DNA of 64,000 bases from Chelatococcus asaccharovorans (GCF_003201475.1 NZ_QJJK01000003.1:496001-560000); one strand, 5' to 3'; shown: positions 43,345-52,547, numbered from the stretch's first letter. Made by a program: numbers and translations. The notes: a model not told the origin generated them from the letters alone.

Positions 43345-44460
43345 ATGGATTTCGACTTCAACCAGGAACAATACATGTTCCAGGACACCGTGCGGGACTT
43401 GCTGGCCAGTGCCCTGACCATGGAGCATCTGCGCAGCGGCACGCCCGCCGAACTCTGGGGGCAATTGGCCGAGACCGGCGTCTTTGCCCTGCTCACCCGC
43501 GAGGAGGACGGCGGCCTCGGCCTCGGCTATACCGATCTGGCGCTTATCTTCGAGGAATTCGGGCGCGCCCTCGTCCCGGCCCCGATCGCAGCGGCCATCG
43601 TTGCCGGCGGCGCCATTGCGCGCTTCGGCACGCCGGAACAGCGGGCACAACTGCTTCCCGGCCATGGCGAAGGCGCGTTGCGCCTGTCATCCGCCTTCGC
43701 GGAAACGGTAGCAACGGTACCCGCCGCGATGACGCTGACGGCAAGGCCGACCGATGCGGGCTGGACCGTGACCGGCTCCAAGATCCTCGTGCCCGATGCG
43801 GCCGCTGCCGACAAGCTGCTGGTGGCGCTGCGCTTCGGCGACGACCTGGGCCTCGCACTCGTCGAGCCCTCCCGGGCCGGCGTCACACTGCGTGAGCAGG
43901 ATACGCTGGATCTGACGGCGCGCTACCACGAGGTCATCTTCGACCACGTGACCCTGACTGCCGGCGACATTGTTGGCGGCAGGCCCGATCCCGCGGCCGT
44001 AGTGGCCTGTTTCGATGCCGCCGCCGCAGTGGCGGCGCTGCAAATGACGGGCATGGCCGCCCGCACGCTCGACGAGGCCGTGACTTATGTTGGCCAGCGC
44101 AAGCAGTTCGACCGGGTGATCGGCTCGTTCCAGGCGATCAAGCATCGTTGCGCGGACATGGCCGTCGCCGTCGATGCCTGCCGTTCCGCTGCCTATTACG
44201 CGGCCTGGGCATTGGACGAAGCGGCGCCGGACGAGCGAGCGCGGGCCGTCTCAATGGCGAAATCCTGGTGTGGCGACAACGCCCGCTTCACTTGCAACCA
44301 AGCCATCCAGCTCCACGGCGGCATCGGCTTCACCTGGGAGTTGGGGCTGCATCTCTTCCTGCGTCGCATCAAATGCGAGGAGGCCTCCTTCGGCGACGCC
44401 GACTGGCACCGCGAGCGGGTCATCGGCGCGACGCTGCGCTCCATGGAGCTGGCCGGATGA
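43345..44460 (+). CDS. Acyl-CoA dehydrogenase, second subunit of the pair
   Basis: Protein of 371 aa of the same fold with a less typical middle domain (LRLSSAFAETVATVPAAMTLTARPTDAGWTVTGSKILVPDAA). The C-terminal helices contain RKQFDRVIGSFQAIKHRCADMAVAVDACRSAAYYAAW and QAIQLHGGIGFTWELGLHLFLRRIK. It lacks the WxxGFSEPxAG stretch of its neighbour, as expected if it is the partner subunit of a heterotetramer. Its stop overlaps the alcohol dehydrogenase start (ATGA). Confidence 0.92.
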   Translation: MDFDFNQEQYMFQDTVRDLLASALTMEHLRSGTPAELWGQLAETGVFALLTREEDGGLGLGYTDLALIFEEFGRALVPAPIAAAIVAGGAIARFGTPEQRAQLLPGHGEGALRLSSAFAETVATVPAAMTLTARPTDAGWTVTGSKILVPDAAAADKLLVALRFGDDLGLALVEPSRAGVTLREQDTLDLTARYHEVIFDHVTLTAGDIVGGRPDPAAVVACFDAAAAVAALQMTGMAARTLDEAVTYVGQRKQFDRVIGSFQAIKHRCADMAVAVDACRSAAYYAAWALDEAAPDERARAVSMAKSWCGDNARFTCNQAIQLHGGIGFTWELGLHLFLRRIKCEEASFGDADWHRERVIGATLRSMELAG

Positions 44461-45500
44461 CGATGCGCGCCATGATCCTGCCCCGCTTCGGCGGACCCGA
44501 GGTCTTCGAATGTCGCGAAATGCCCATGCCACGCTGCGCGCCCGACCAGATGCGGGTGCGGGTCCATGCCTGCGGTGTATGCGGCCATGATCTCCTGAAC
44601 CGGGCCGGCCATTTCCCGCATACGCGACTGCCCGCCGTCATGGGCCATGAGATCGCAGGAACGGTGGAGGAGGTTGGCCCCCTGGTGACGCGCTTTGCGC
44701 CGGGCGACCGGGTCACGACGATCCAGCGCATGCCGTGCGGACTGTGCGCACTCTGCCGCTCCGGCCGGGAAAATGTCTGCACGTCGGGGCCCGGCTTCTA
44801 TGGCGAGGACGTCTCCGGCGGCTACGGCCCGTATGTACTCGCCACCGAGCGCAATACGGTGAAACTGCCGGATGCGATCCCGCTCGAGATCGCCTGCACG
44901 CTGAGCTGCGCCATCGGTACCGGCTTCCACGCGCTGCGCCGTGCGCAACTCACCCTTGGCGACAGTGTCGTCATCACCGGCGCAAGCGGTGGCGTCGGCA
45001 TCCATACCGTCAAGCTTGCGCGGCTGCTCGGCCTCAGGACCATCGCCATCTCCTCGTCGCCCGACAAGGTCGAGCGGCTGCGGGCTGCGGGCGCGGATGA
45101 GGTTGTTGTCGCGCCCGATTTCCAGTTCCACAAGGGGGTCAGGGAATTGACCGGCGGCCTTGGCGCCGATGCGGTGATCGAGATCGCCGGGCGGCCCACC
45201 TTCCCTTCCTCCGTCCGCGCGCTCAGGGCGGCGGGACGCATGGTGATCGTCGGCAATGTCGACCCCGGCAGCGTGGCGCTCAACCCGGCCATGGCTATCC
45301 TGCGGGAGATGGATTTCGTGGGAAGCGCCCATGCGACCCTCGCCGATCTGCAGAAGGTCATTGCCCTTGTCGAACGCGGCGCTATCACGCCGGAGATCGC
45401 CGACGTCCTCCCCGTCGAGGATGTAGCCGAAGCCCATCGTCGCATGGAAGCCCGCGGCACGTCCGGCCGGATGGTACTCCTCCATGGCGGGAGTGGCTGA
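44457..45500 (+). CDS. Zinc-dependent alcohol dehydrogenase (MDR family)
   Basis: Protein of 347 aa starting MTMRAMILPRFGGPEVFE at 44457 (ATGA overlap). The open frame upstream is a shadow of the dehydrogenase gene. Catalytic zinc site: VHACGVCGHDLLNRAGHFP and PAVMGHEIAGTVEEVG. Structural zinc: CGLCALCRSGRENVC. Cofactor domain: GDSVVITGASGGVGIHTVKLARLLG. It would oxidise an alcohol or reduce an aldehyde/enoyl intermediate with NAD(P). The stop overlaps the following hydrolase start (TGATG). Confidence 0.93.
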   Translation: MTMRAMILPRFGGPEVFECREMPMPRCAPDQMRVRVHACGVCGHDLLNRAGHFPHTRLPAVMGHEIAGTVEEVGPLVTRFAPGDRVTTIQRMPCGLCALCRSGRENVCTSGPGFYGEDVSGGYGPYVLATERNTVKLPDAIPLEIACTLSCAIGTGFHALRRAQLTLGDSVVITGASGGVGIHTVKLARLLGLRTIAISSSPDKVERLRAAGADEVVVAPDFQFHKGVRELTGGLGADAVIEIAGRPTFPSSVRALRAAGRMVIVGNVDPGSVALNPAMAILREMDFVGSAHATLADLQKVIALVERGAITPEIADVLPVEDVAEAHRRMEARGTSGRMVLLHGGSG

Positions 45501-46384
45501 TGTCCGACGCCGACCCTCCGCACATCCCGTCCCGCTGCGAGACCCTGGAAATCCGCGGTCTCCGCTATTCCGTCCGTCGCTGGGGCCGTGAGAATGCCCG
45601 GCCGCTCCTGATGGTGCACGGCACCCGTGATTCATCGATAACCTTTCAGTTCGTGGTGGACCATCTTGAGGGCGACTGGCAGGTGATAGCCCCGGATTGG
45701 CGCGGCCACGGGCATTCGGACCGCGCCCAGTCCTACTGGCTCCATGATTTCGTCGGCGACCTCGCCGCACTCTTTGAGCTTCTGTTTCCGTCACGCGCGG
45801 TGCCGCTGGTCGGGCATAGCCTCGGCGGTAACGTCGCCGGCATTTTCGCCGGCCTGCGGCCGGAGCGCATCTCCCATCTCGTCTCGCTCGATGGCTTTGG
45901 CCCGCTCGTCGACCATGTTCCCGTGGATCCGGTCGCCCTGTTGCGGCGGCATATCGAGGCCAGGGAGCGCGAGGGGCGTGCCTATCCGGATATCGCTACG
46001 ATGGCGGCACGCCTGCGGCAGGCCAATCCCCGGCTCACGCAAGGGCAGGCGATGCTGCTCGCCGAACATTCCAGCGCGGAAGGCCCGGATGGCCAAAGAC
46101 GCTGGCTTTATACCGGCGACTTCCAGCGCTCGCTGCCGTCGCTGCGCACGATCGCGGAGTGGGGGCGGCTGTGGGCCGGCATCACAGCCCCCGCCCTGTG
46201 GGTGATGTCCGAGGACACGCGCCCGAATGCGCCTGTGCGCTTTCCCGCCGAGATCGAGCGCCGGGCCGCTCTCATGCCGCGCCTCGCACGCCGCCAGATC
46301 CCCGGCACCAGCCACAACCTGCACCATGACGAACCGGCCGTCGTGGCAAAGCTGATCGAGGATTTCATAAGCAGACCGCCGTAG
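45500..46384 (+). CDS. Alpha/beta-hydrolase
   Basis: Protein of 294 aa with the classical fold: LLMVHGTRDSSITFQ (oxyanion HG), VIAPDWRGHGHSDRAQSYW, the nucleophile elbow VGHSLGGNVAG (Ser107), and an ISRPP end after a GTSHNLHHDEPAVVAKLI segment carrying the catalytic His. Such enzymes hydrolyse esters, lactones or C-C bonds (meta-cleavage type). It closes the run of overlapping catabolic genes before Liv importer 1. Substrate unknown. Confidence 0.9.
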   Translation: MSDADPPHIPSRCETLEIRGLRYSVRRWGRENARPLLMVHGTRDSSITFQFVVDHLEGDWQVIAPDWRGHGHSDRAQSYWLHDFVGDLAALFELLFPSRAVPLVGHSLGGNVAGIFAGLRPERISHLVSLDGFGPLVDHVPVDPVALLRRHIEAREREGRAYPDIATMAARLRQANPRLTQGQAMLLAEHSSAEGPDGQRRWLYTGDFQRSLPSLRTIAEWGRLWAGITAPALWVMSEDTRPNAPVRFPAEIERRAALMPRLARRQIPGTSHNLHHDEPAVVAKLIEDFISRPP

Positions 46385-46458
46385 AGGCGTTCGGAAACTC
46401 AAAACAATGCAGAGGGAGGACAGTCGAATAATGCGCTCACGCGGTATAGGGCCCTGAC

Positions 46459-47331
46459 ATGCTGGCCCAGCAAGTTGTGAACGGAATAGTGCTGGGTAGC
46501 ATCTATGCGCTCTCGGCGCTTGGCTTCACGCTCATCTTCGGCGCAGCGCGCCTGGTCAATTTCGCCTATGGCGAAATCCTGATGCTCGGCGCCTTCTTCA
46601 CGCTGACGTTGATGAGCGCGCTTGGCCTGCCCTTTTTCGCCGCCCTCCCCGCCGGCATGGCTGCCACGGCGCTCCTCAGCGTCATCCTCTTCTACCTCAC
46701 CATCCGGCCCCTCACCCGCAAGTCCTATACGTCGCTGCAGGGCGAACTGCAGGTCATCCTTGTGACCCTCGGACTGCTCTATGTCCTGCGGGAATCCGCC
46801 TTCATCATCTGGGGCTCCGCGCCGCGCAAGATCGAAATGGGCATATCCGGCATCGTCATGCTCGGCGACGTGGTGCTGACGCGCCAGCGGCTCGTGGTCA
46901 TCCTCATCATGGCGATCATGGTCACCGCCCTCTATCTCATGCTCTACCGCACCCGCATCGGCAAGGCGCTGCGCGCCATCGCCCAGAACCGCGAAGGCGC
47001 GGCCGCCATCGGCCTCGACGGCGATCGGATCATCGCCTTCGTCTTCGCAGTCTCCGGAGCGCTCGCCTGCGTCGCCGGCAGTCTTCTCGGCACCCTTTAT
47101 GCCGTGGAGCCCGCCATGGGGGGAGCACCGCTGCTCAAAGCCTTCGTGATCGTGATCTTCGGCGGCCTCGGCAGCGTGCCCGGCGCCATCGCCGGCGGGC
47201 TCCTGCTCGGCCTCATCGAAACGCTCGCCGGGGCCTATATCAGCTTCGCTTTCAAGGACATCTTCACCTTCCTCCTGCTGATCGCCGTGCTGCTGCTGCG
47301 CCCCGCCGGCCTGTTCGGGAGGACGCGATGA
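46459..47331 (+). CDS. Branched-chain amino acid-type ABC permease (LivH family), importer 1
   Basis: Inner-membrane protein of 290 aa, about eight helices, starting MLAQQVVNGIVLGSIYALSALGFTLIFG. Further signatures: ARLVNFAYGEILMLGAFFTL, RTRIGKALRAIAQNREGAAAIGLDGDRIIAFVFAVSGALA and GLGSVPGAIAGGLLLGLIE. It overlaps the LivM-type gene (ATGA). Liv-type importers in catabolic clusters commonly carry aromatic or aliphatic acids rather than amino acids. Confidence 0.94.
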   Translation: MLAQQVVNGIVLGSIYALSALGFTLIFGAARLVNFAYGEILMLGAFFTLTLMSALGLPFFAALPAGMAATALLSVILFYLTIRPLTRKSYTSLQGELQVILVTLGLLYVLRESAFIIWGSAPRKIEMGISGIVMLGDVVLTRQRLVVILIMAIMVTALYLMLYRTRIGKALRAIAQNREGAAAIGLDGDRIIAFVFAVSGALACVAGSLLGTLYAVEPAMGGAPLLKAFVIVIFGGLGSVPGAIAGGLLLGLIETLAGAYISFAFKDIFTFLLLIAVLLLRPAGLFGRTR

Positions 47332-48275
47332 ACAAGCTCGCGCTGCCCCTCTTCATGATCGTCATGGCGGCCCTGCCCCAGGTCGTCAGCGAGTATCAGG
47401 TCTATCTCCTGACATTGACCGTGATCTGGGCGATCATGGCGCTCAGCATGGGTCTCGTCCTCGGCTATATCGGCCAGATCAATCTCGGACAGATCGCCTT
47501 CGTCGCCATCGCCGCCTATGCCTCGACATTGCTGCGCCTCAACTTCGGCCTGAGCTTCTGGCTCGCCGCGCCGATCGCGCTTGCCGTCGTCGTGGGGATT
47601 GCCGCGATCGTCGGGCTGATCACGCTGCGGCTCAGAGGGCCGTTCTTCATTCTCGTGATGCTTGCCTTCGCAGAGATCGTGCGCCTCATCATCGCCAACT
47701 GGCAGGAAGTGACCAACGGCCCGCTCGGGCTGCGCGGCATCGCGCCGCCGGAACCGATCTTCGGCGTCTCCTTCGCCAGCAAGACCGCCTTCTACTATCT
47801 CGCGCTCGTCGTGCTCGTGGTGAGCCTCGCGGCGCTCTTGCGGCTCGTCCGCAGCAAGACCGGCCGCATGCTGGTCGCCGTGCGGGAGGATGAGATCCTC
47901 GCGGAATTCGTCGGCATCCCGATCATGCGGCAGAAGGTGACCGGCCTGTGCATCTCGGCCTTCGTCGCGGGCCTCGGCGGCATCCTGCTCGGTCCGTTTC
48001 TCACCATCCTGGCGCCGAGCCAGTTCACGCTCTTCGCCTCGGTGGACATGATCGTGATGGTGGTCGTGGGTGGCGTCGGCACGCTCGCGGGGCCGATCAT
48101 AGGCGCGGCGTTCCTCACCTACATTCCGGAACTGCTGAGTTTTGCCAATCACTTCCGCCCCATCCTCATGGGCGTCGTGCTGATCGTCGTCACCCTGTTC
48201 GCGCCGCAAGGCATCCTCGGCCTGCTGCGCGGTTTCAAACGCACCCTGGCAAGGGAGGCGCGCGATGGCCAGTGA
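47328..48275 (+). CDS. Branched-chain amino acid-type ABC permease (LivM family), importer 1
   Basis: Protein of 315 aa with eight to ten helices. LivM features: IWAIMALSMGLVLGYIGQINLGQIAFVAIAAYAST, LRGPFFILVMLAFAEIVRLI, RSKTGRMLVAVREDEILAEFVGIPIMRQKVTGLCISAFVAGLGG, VVVGGVGTLAGPIIGAAFLTYIPELL. It overlaps both neighbours (4 bp with LivH, 11 bp with the ATPase). Confidence 0.94.
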   Translation: MNKLALPLFMIVMAALPQVVSEYQVYLLTLTVIWAIMALSMGLVLGYIGQINLGQIAFVAIAAYASTLLRLNFGLSFWLAAPIALAVVVGIAAIVGLITLRLRGPFFILVMLAFAEIVRLIIANWQEVTNGPLGLRGIAPPEPIFGVSFASKTAFYYLALVVLVVSLAALLRLVRSKTGRMLVAVREDEILAEFVGIPIMRQKVTGLCISAFVAGLGGILLGPFLTILAPSQFTLFASVDMIVMVVVGGVGTLAGPIIGAAFLTYIPELLSFANHFRPILMGVVLIVVTLFAPQGILGLLRGFKRTLAREARDGQ

Positions 48276-49041
48276 ACCCTTCCTTGCAGTCGACCACATC
48301 GCCAAGCATTTCGGAGGCGTGAAGGCGGTGAAGGATGTGACCTTCACCGTGAACCGCGGCGAAATCCTCGGCCTGATCGGACCGAACGGCGCCGGCAAGA
48401 CGACCACCTTCAACCTCATCTCCGGCCTGCTGCCGCTCACCGGCGGCGAGGTCCGGCTGGAGGGCCGGCGCATCAGCGGCGAGCGTCCGGACCGCATCGC
48501 CTCGCTCGGTGTCGCCCGGACATTCCAGGGCACCCGGATCTTCCCGGCGCTCACGGTCCGCGAAAATCTTGAAACCGCCCTTCTGGCCCGCGCGCCGGTG
48601 GGCTTCTGGGCGGACTGGTTCGGGCTGCCGGCGGCACGCGCCATTCATGCCGCGATCGGCGGTGAAGTCACGAACGTGCTCGACTTCATCGGCCTGTCGG
48701 CGCAGGCAGAGCGTATCGCGGGCGACATGCCCTATGCGCATCAAAGCCTGCTCGGCGTCGGCCTGGCCCTGGCGCTGAAGCCCCGTCTGCTGCTGCTGGA
48801 CGAGCCCTTCGCAGGCATGAACCCCAATGAAACCGCCGGCGCCGCTGCCATGGTGCAGCGTATCCGCGACAGCGGCGTGACCGTGCTCTTCGTCGAGCAC
48901 GACATGGCCGCGGTGATGGGGATCTGCGACCGGATCGTCGTGGTCGATCAGGGGTCGAAGATCGCCGAAGGCGCACCGGCCGAGATCGCCGCGAATCCGC
49001 GCGTCATCGAGGCCTATCTGGGGAGCGACGAGGATGCTTGA
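48265..49041 (+). CDS. ABC transporter ATP-binding protein (LivG family), importer 1
   Basis: ATPase of 258 aa. Walker A GPNGAGKTT, the LivG-typical GVARTFQGTRIFPALTVRENLETALL, Walker B LLLLDEPFAGMNPNE and HDMAAVMGICDRIVVVDQG. The signature stretch reads YAHQSLLGVGLALALKPR rather than the usual LSGGQ/LPYGQQRRLEIARAL. This helix is degenerate for a LivG and may weaken its share of the composite ATP site. Partner of the LivF-type protein. Confidence 0.92.
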   Translation: MASEPFLAVDHIAKHFGGVKAVKDVTFTVNRGEILGLIGPNGAGKTTTFNLISGLLPLTGGEVRLEGRRISGERPDRIASLGVARTFQGTRIFPALTVRENLETALLARAPVGFWADWFGLPAARAIHAAIGGEVTNVLDFIGLSAQAERIAGDMPYAHQSLLGVGLALALKPRLLLLDEPFAGMNPNETAGAAAMVQRIRDSGVTVLFVEHDMAAVMGICDRIVVVDQGSKIAEGAPAEIAANPRVIEAYLGSDEDA

Positions 49042-49750
49042 AATCCGCGATCTCGAGGCGGCCTACGGCCCCATCGTCGCCCTCCATGGGGTTAATCTCA
49101 CCATCGCCGAAGGCGAGGCCATCACCGTCATCGGCGCGAATGGCGCCGGCAAGTCCACGCTCCTCAAGACGATTTGCGGCATTCTCAAGCCGCGCTCCGG
49201 CGAGATCCGCTTCGAGGGCAAGCCGACCATCGGGCTCTCCTCCGCACGCATGGTGCAAAGCGGTGTCGCTCTCGTGCCGGAGGGGCGCCATGTCTTCCCG
49301 CAATTGACCGTGCGCGAGAACCTGGATCTCGGCGCTTACTACCGACGCGACCACGCCGCTGTGCGCGCCGACCTCGAAGCCGCGCTCGACACCTTCCCGA
49401 TCCTACGGGAACGCCTTTCGCAGCCGGGAGGCTCGCTCTCGGGCGGGCAGCAGCAGATGCTTGCCATCGCCCGCGCAATGATGTCGCGCCCGCGGCTGCT
49501 CATGCTCGACGAGCCCTCGCTGGGCCTGGCACCGGCCATCGTGCAGCAACTCGGGCGGATCATTCAGGAGCTGAACCGTGGGGGAGCCACCATCCTGCTC
49601 GTCGAACAGAACGCCCGCATGGCGCTGCGCCTCGCGCACCGGGCCTATGTGCTTGCCACCGGCCGGGTGACGCGCACGGGAACGGGCCAAGAGTTGCTGG
49701 ACGATCCTGCCGTGAAGGCAAGCTATCTCGGCGGCCATTCCGGAACCTGA
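49034..49750 (+). CDS. ABC transporter ATP-binding protein (LivF family), importer 1
   Basis: ATPase of 238 aa beginning MLEIRDLEAAYGPIVALHGVNL. Walker A GANGAGKST, LVPEGRHVFPQLTVRENL (LivF hallmark), signature LSGGQQQMLAIARAMM, Walker B LLMLDEPSLGLAP, and LLVEQNARMALRLAHRAYVL. Complete nucleotide site. It overlaps the LivG-type gene by 8 bp and is followed after 93 bp by the binding protein. Confidence 0.94.
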   Translation: MLEIRDLEAAYGPIVALHGVNLTIAEGEAITVIGANGAGKSTLLKTICGILKPRSGEIRFEGKPTIGLSSARMVQSGVALVPEGRHVFPQLTVRENLDLGAYYRRDHAAVRADLEAALDTFPILRERLSQPGGSLSGGQQQMLAIARAMMSRPRLLMLDEPSLGLAPAIVQQLGRIIQELNRGGATILLVEQNARMALRLAHRAYVLATGRVTRTGTGQELLDDPAVKASYLGGHSGT

Positions 49751-49843
49751 GGGCGAGGCGCCCGCATCCGGGGTAAAGGCCCTGCTCGGTCCGAGTCCAC
49801 CGGCGAGCAGTCTTCATAAGTGGACGGAGGGTGGAGAGAAAAG

Positions 49844-51010
49844 ATGACGCGAATGACTTTTGGCAGGCGCGCAGCGCTCGCCGCCGTCCTGGCGGCAACG
49901 CTTGTTCCAGCGGCACTGGCGCAGAAGGCCAGCGCCCAGGACAAAACGGTGAAGATCGGCGCGATCTTCGCCCAGACCGGCCCCAATGCCTCGATCGGCT
50001 CCGAGGCGCTGATCGGCACCCAATATGCCATCAAGAAGATCAACGAGGCCGGCGGCGTAAAGGTCGGCGGCGAGACCTACAAGTTCGAGCTCGTCAATAT
50101 CGACGACGAGTCGAAAGCCGAGCGCGCCGTTGCCGCTGCGGAAAAATTGGTGGCCGACAAGACCATTCCGGTGATCCTGACACCGCCTTCTTCAACCACG
50201 ACGCTTGCTGTCGTGCCGATCGCCGAGAAGAACGGCCGCATTGCGCTCAGCTTCGTCGCCTCGGCGCCTTCGGTCACCGGCCCTGACCATCCGCTGAGCT
50301 TCCGCACGACGCTCAGCGCCATCATGAATGTGGCCCCGTCGATCGAATTCCTCATCAAGGACAAGGGGATCAAGAAGATCGCCTATATCGGCCGCAATGA
50401 CGACTGGGGACGCGCGGCCGGCGCGAGCATCGCGGACACTGCCAAGAAGCTCGGCGCCGACGTGGTGATGACGGAATATTTCGAGTCGGGCTCCACCGAT
50501 TTCTACGGCCTCCTAACGAAGGCGCGCGCGGCTGGCCCCGAGGCTGTCGTCGGCGCGGCCTTCGTCGAAGACGGCGTCTCGATGATCAAGCAATATCGGG
50601 AGCTGCAGCTCAAGCAGCCCTTCCTCTCGGTCGCGGTGATCTGGGCTTCTCCGGTCTTCCTGAAGGCTGCCGGGCGCGATATGGAGGGCGTGTATATTTC
50701 AACCGGCCCCACGACGTCGTCCAATCCCGAACTCGATGCTTTCAGGGCCGCGTTCAAGGCGGAAACAGGGTCTGACGCCCTGCCCTTCAGCATCACGGCC
50801 GTGGACAATATCAACCTCCTTGCTGAAGCGATGAAGACGGCCGGTTCCACTGACCCGCAAAAGATCGCCGACGCCCTGCGCAAGCTTAACTTCAAGGGCC
50901 TTCTGCAGACCTATAAGTTCGACGGCGGCACACAGTCCGACGTTGTCATCAACATCAATGAGGTGAAGGACGGCAAAGTCGGCGTCATCTCGTCCCTCAC
51001 AACGCGGTAA
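49844..51010 (+). CDS. ABC transporter substrate-binding protein (LivK/Leu-Ile-Val family), importer 1
   Basis: Periplasmic receptor of 388 aa. The start at 49844 gives a signal peptide with a twin-arginine-like FGRRAALAAVLAATLVP (cleavage near ALAQ/ASAQ) and a ggagagaaaag ribosome site. Mature part: VKIGAIFAQTGPNASIGSEALIGTQYAIKKINEAGG, LVADKTIPVILTPPSSTTTLAV, FVEDGVSMIKQYRELQLKQPFLS. The fold is the type I periplasmic binding protein. A perfect 11-bp-stem hairpin follows the stop (51024-51050). Confidence 0.93.
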   Translation: MTRMTFGRRAALAAVLAATLVPAALAQKASAQDKTVKIGAIFAQTGPNASIGSEALIGTQYAIKKINEAGGVKVGGETYKFELVNIDDESKAERAVAAAEKLVADKTIPVILTPPSSTTTLAVVPIAEKNGRIALSFVASAPSVTGPDHPLSFRTTLSAIMNVAPSIEFLIKDKGIKKIAYIGRNDDWGRAAGASIADTAKKLGADVVMTEYFESGSTDFYGLLTKARAAGPEAVVGAAFVEDGVSMIKQYRELQLKQPFLSVAVIWASPVFLKAAGRDMEGVYISTGPTTSSNPELDAFRAAFKAETGSDALPFSITAVDNINLLAEAMKTAGSTDPQKIADALRKLNFKGLLQTYKFDGGTQSDVVININEVKDGKVGVISSLTTR

Positions 51011-51023
51011 CAGCCCAGCCTCT

Positions 51024-51050
51024 CCCGCCTGAACAGTCGGTTCAGGCGGG
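51024..51050 (+). terminator. Strong hairpin after the importer 1 binding-protein gene
   Basis: The arms cccgcctgaac (51024-51034) and gttcaggcggg (51040-51050) form a perfect 11-bp stem around agtcg. No T-run follows, so it may act as a 3'-end-protecting or pausing structure instead of a full terminator; the EthD gene begins 18 bp later. Confidence 0.55.
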
Positions 51051-51067
51051 ACTTGGCCGCGTGCGAG

Positions 51068-51772
51068 ATGAATATGAAACCTTCCATCAAGAAAATCGCC
51101 TTCCTCGTGGCAAAGCCCGGCCTGTCGGATGCGGCGTTTCGATATCACTGGCGTGAGATCCACGGTCCTCTCGTCGCCGGCTCACCGGGCTACCGCAGCT
51201 GGCGCCTGCGCTATGTGCAGAACCATGTCATGGCGGCGGGGCCTGTGGGCTCTCCCTTCGCCTTTGCCGGCATGGCGGAATTCTGGCTGCCGGGTTCCTC
51301 GCCGAACGAGGACGCCTTCTCCGCGACGGACGTGTACCGGGACCGGATTGCCCCGGACGAACGCAATTTCATCGACATGAACCGGACAATCTCCTTCGCG
51401 GCCACCGAACAGGTGCTGAACGCCGGCAAGGCGCCTGTGAAGGTCATCACCCTGTCGCGGCGTCCCGCGGGGCTCGACGAAGCCGGCCAGCGCATGCTGC
51501 TTGCACAGATGGTGAGCCGTCCGGGTCGCATTTCTCCCCGGGGATGGCGGGTCGATCATGCCATCGCGGGCACATTCCGCCTGCCTGGCGCCGCCGTTGC
51601 GGAGCCGCTCGCCATCGACTGTATGGAGTCGCTCTGGTTCGACAGTGAGAACGACATGCACGCCCATTTCCGCGAAACGCGGGAGGAGCGGACGCACATA
51701 TTCACCGACGATGGGCAAATGTCGTTCATCGCCGATGAATATGTCTTCCACGACCTTTTCAACGATCGATGA
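51068..51772 (+). CDS. EthD-domain protein
   Basis: Protein of 234 aa with the ferredoxin-like dimeric alpha/beta barrel EthD pattern: IKKIAFLVAKPGLSDAAFRYHWREIHGPLVAGSPGYRSWRLRYVQNH in the first half, and a second, weaker copy (VDHAIAGTFR... DCMESLWFDSENDMHAHFRETREERTHIFTDD) in the other. EthD proteins take part in ether or polyketide-like breakdown; the precise role is unknown. I start at ATG 51068; a second ATG is at 51074. The 3' end overlaps the convergent enoyl-CoA hydratase gene by 14 bp. Confidence 0.82.
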   Translation: MNMKPSIKKIAFLVAKPGLSDAAFRYHWREIHGPLVAGSPGYRSWRLRYVQNHVMAAGPVGSPFAFAGMAEFWLPGSSPNEDAFSATDVYRDRIAPDERNFIDMNRTISFAATEQVLNAGKAPVKVITLSRRPAGLDEAGQRMLLAQMVSRPGRISPRGWRVDHAIAGTFRLPGAAVAEPLAIDCMESLWFDSENDMHAHFRETREERTHIFTDDGQMSFIADEYVFHDLFNDR

Positions 51773-52547
51773 AACGTGCCCTGCGCCCCTCAAGAAAGGC
51801 CCGCACACCCTCGCCGCTGTCGATGCCCGCAACGAGATCGGCCGACAGCGCCTGACAGTCGAGATAGGTATCCATCCAATCCTGGCCGGCCTCTGCGATG
51901 GACGCGACCTTGCGGGCGCGGATGGCGGGCAGGCTTTTTCCCGCGATCGTCCGCGCAAGCTCCATCGCCTTGGCCTGGACGTCCGCGCGCGGCACAACGT
52001 AGTTGAAGAAGCCCGTCGTCTCGAGCTGTCGCGCCGTGAAGCGCTCACCCGTGAAATACATCTCACGGATCTTCGCCTGCGGCACATTGAGCGATGCAAG
52101 GAGCCCCGAGCCGCCGCCGACGAGACCATAGTCGATTTCCGGGCAGGCAAAGACCGCATCCTCCGCCGCGATGCGGAGATCGCACAGCGCGGCCAGGATG
52201 ACGCCGACGCCGATGGCCGCGCCGTTGATCGCGGCGATAATGGGCCGTTCCAGATTGCCGAGCCGTGGGATCTGCTCGTTGATGAAGCGGTAGCGCTCCT
52301 TGCGCTTCTCGCTGGTCATCCCGACAAAATCGTTGAGGTCGGCCCCGCCGCACCACGCCTTCGCCCCATCGGGCGCCGTGAGCACCACGACACGGATTTC
52401 GGGCTCTGCCTCGATGGCGCCGCAGAGCGCTCCGATGTCCTCATAGACCGATATCGACACCGCATTGACCGGCGGACGCGAGAAGACGACGGAGGCGACA
52501 CCGTCGACGTCGACTGTCATCGTGAAAGAACCGAACTTGTGTTGCAT
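51759..52547 (-). CDS. Enoyl-CoA hydratase/isomerase family protein
   Basis: Crotonase of 262 aa starting MQHKFGSFTMTVDVDGVASVVFSRPPVN at 52547. Motifs: the first oxyanion loop GAKAWCGGADLNDFVGM, then NGAAIGVGVILAALCDLRIAAEDAVFACPEIDYGLVGGGSGLLA. Glu/Asp in PEIDYGLVGG could be catalytic. It lies 7 bp behind the amidohydrolase gene on the same strand, so the two form an operon oriented against the surrounding genes. Confidence 0.92.
   Translation of the reverse strand: MQHKFGSFTMTVDVDGVASVVFSRPPVNAVSISVYEDIGALCGAIEAEPEIRVVVLTAPDGAKAWCGGADLNDFVGMTSEKRKERYRFINEQIPRLGNLERPIIAAINGAAIGVGVILAALCDLRIAAEDAVFACPEIDYGLVGGGSGLLASLNVPQAKIREMYFTGERFTARQLETTGFFNYVVPRADVQAKAMELARTIAGKSLPAIRARKVASIAEAGQDWMDTYLDCQALSADLVAGIDSGEGVRAFLEGRRARFIDR

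Noticed and set aside
44196-45794. Minus-strand open frame of 532 codons
   Set aside because: It is a shadow of the alcohol dehydrogenase and the hydrolase; the plus-strand zinc motifs are decisive.
46385-46458. A missing or decayed gene before the LivH-type permease of importer 1
   Set aside because: Only a gggagg-like site and a short sequence are present; nothing resembling a gene remnant.
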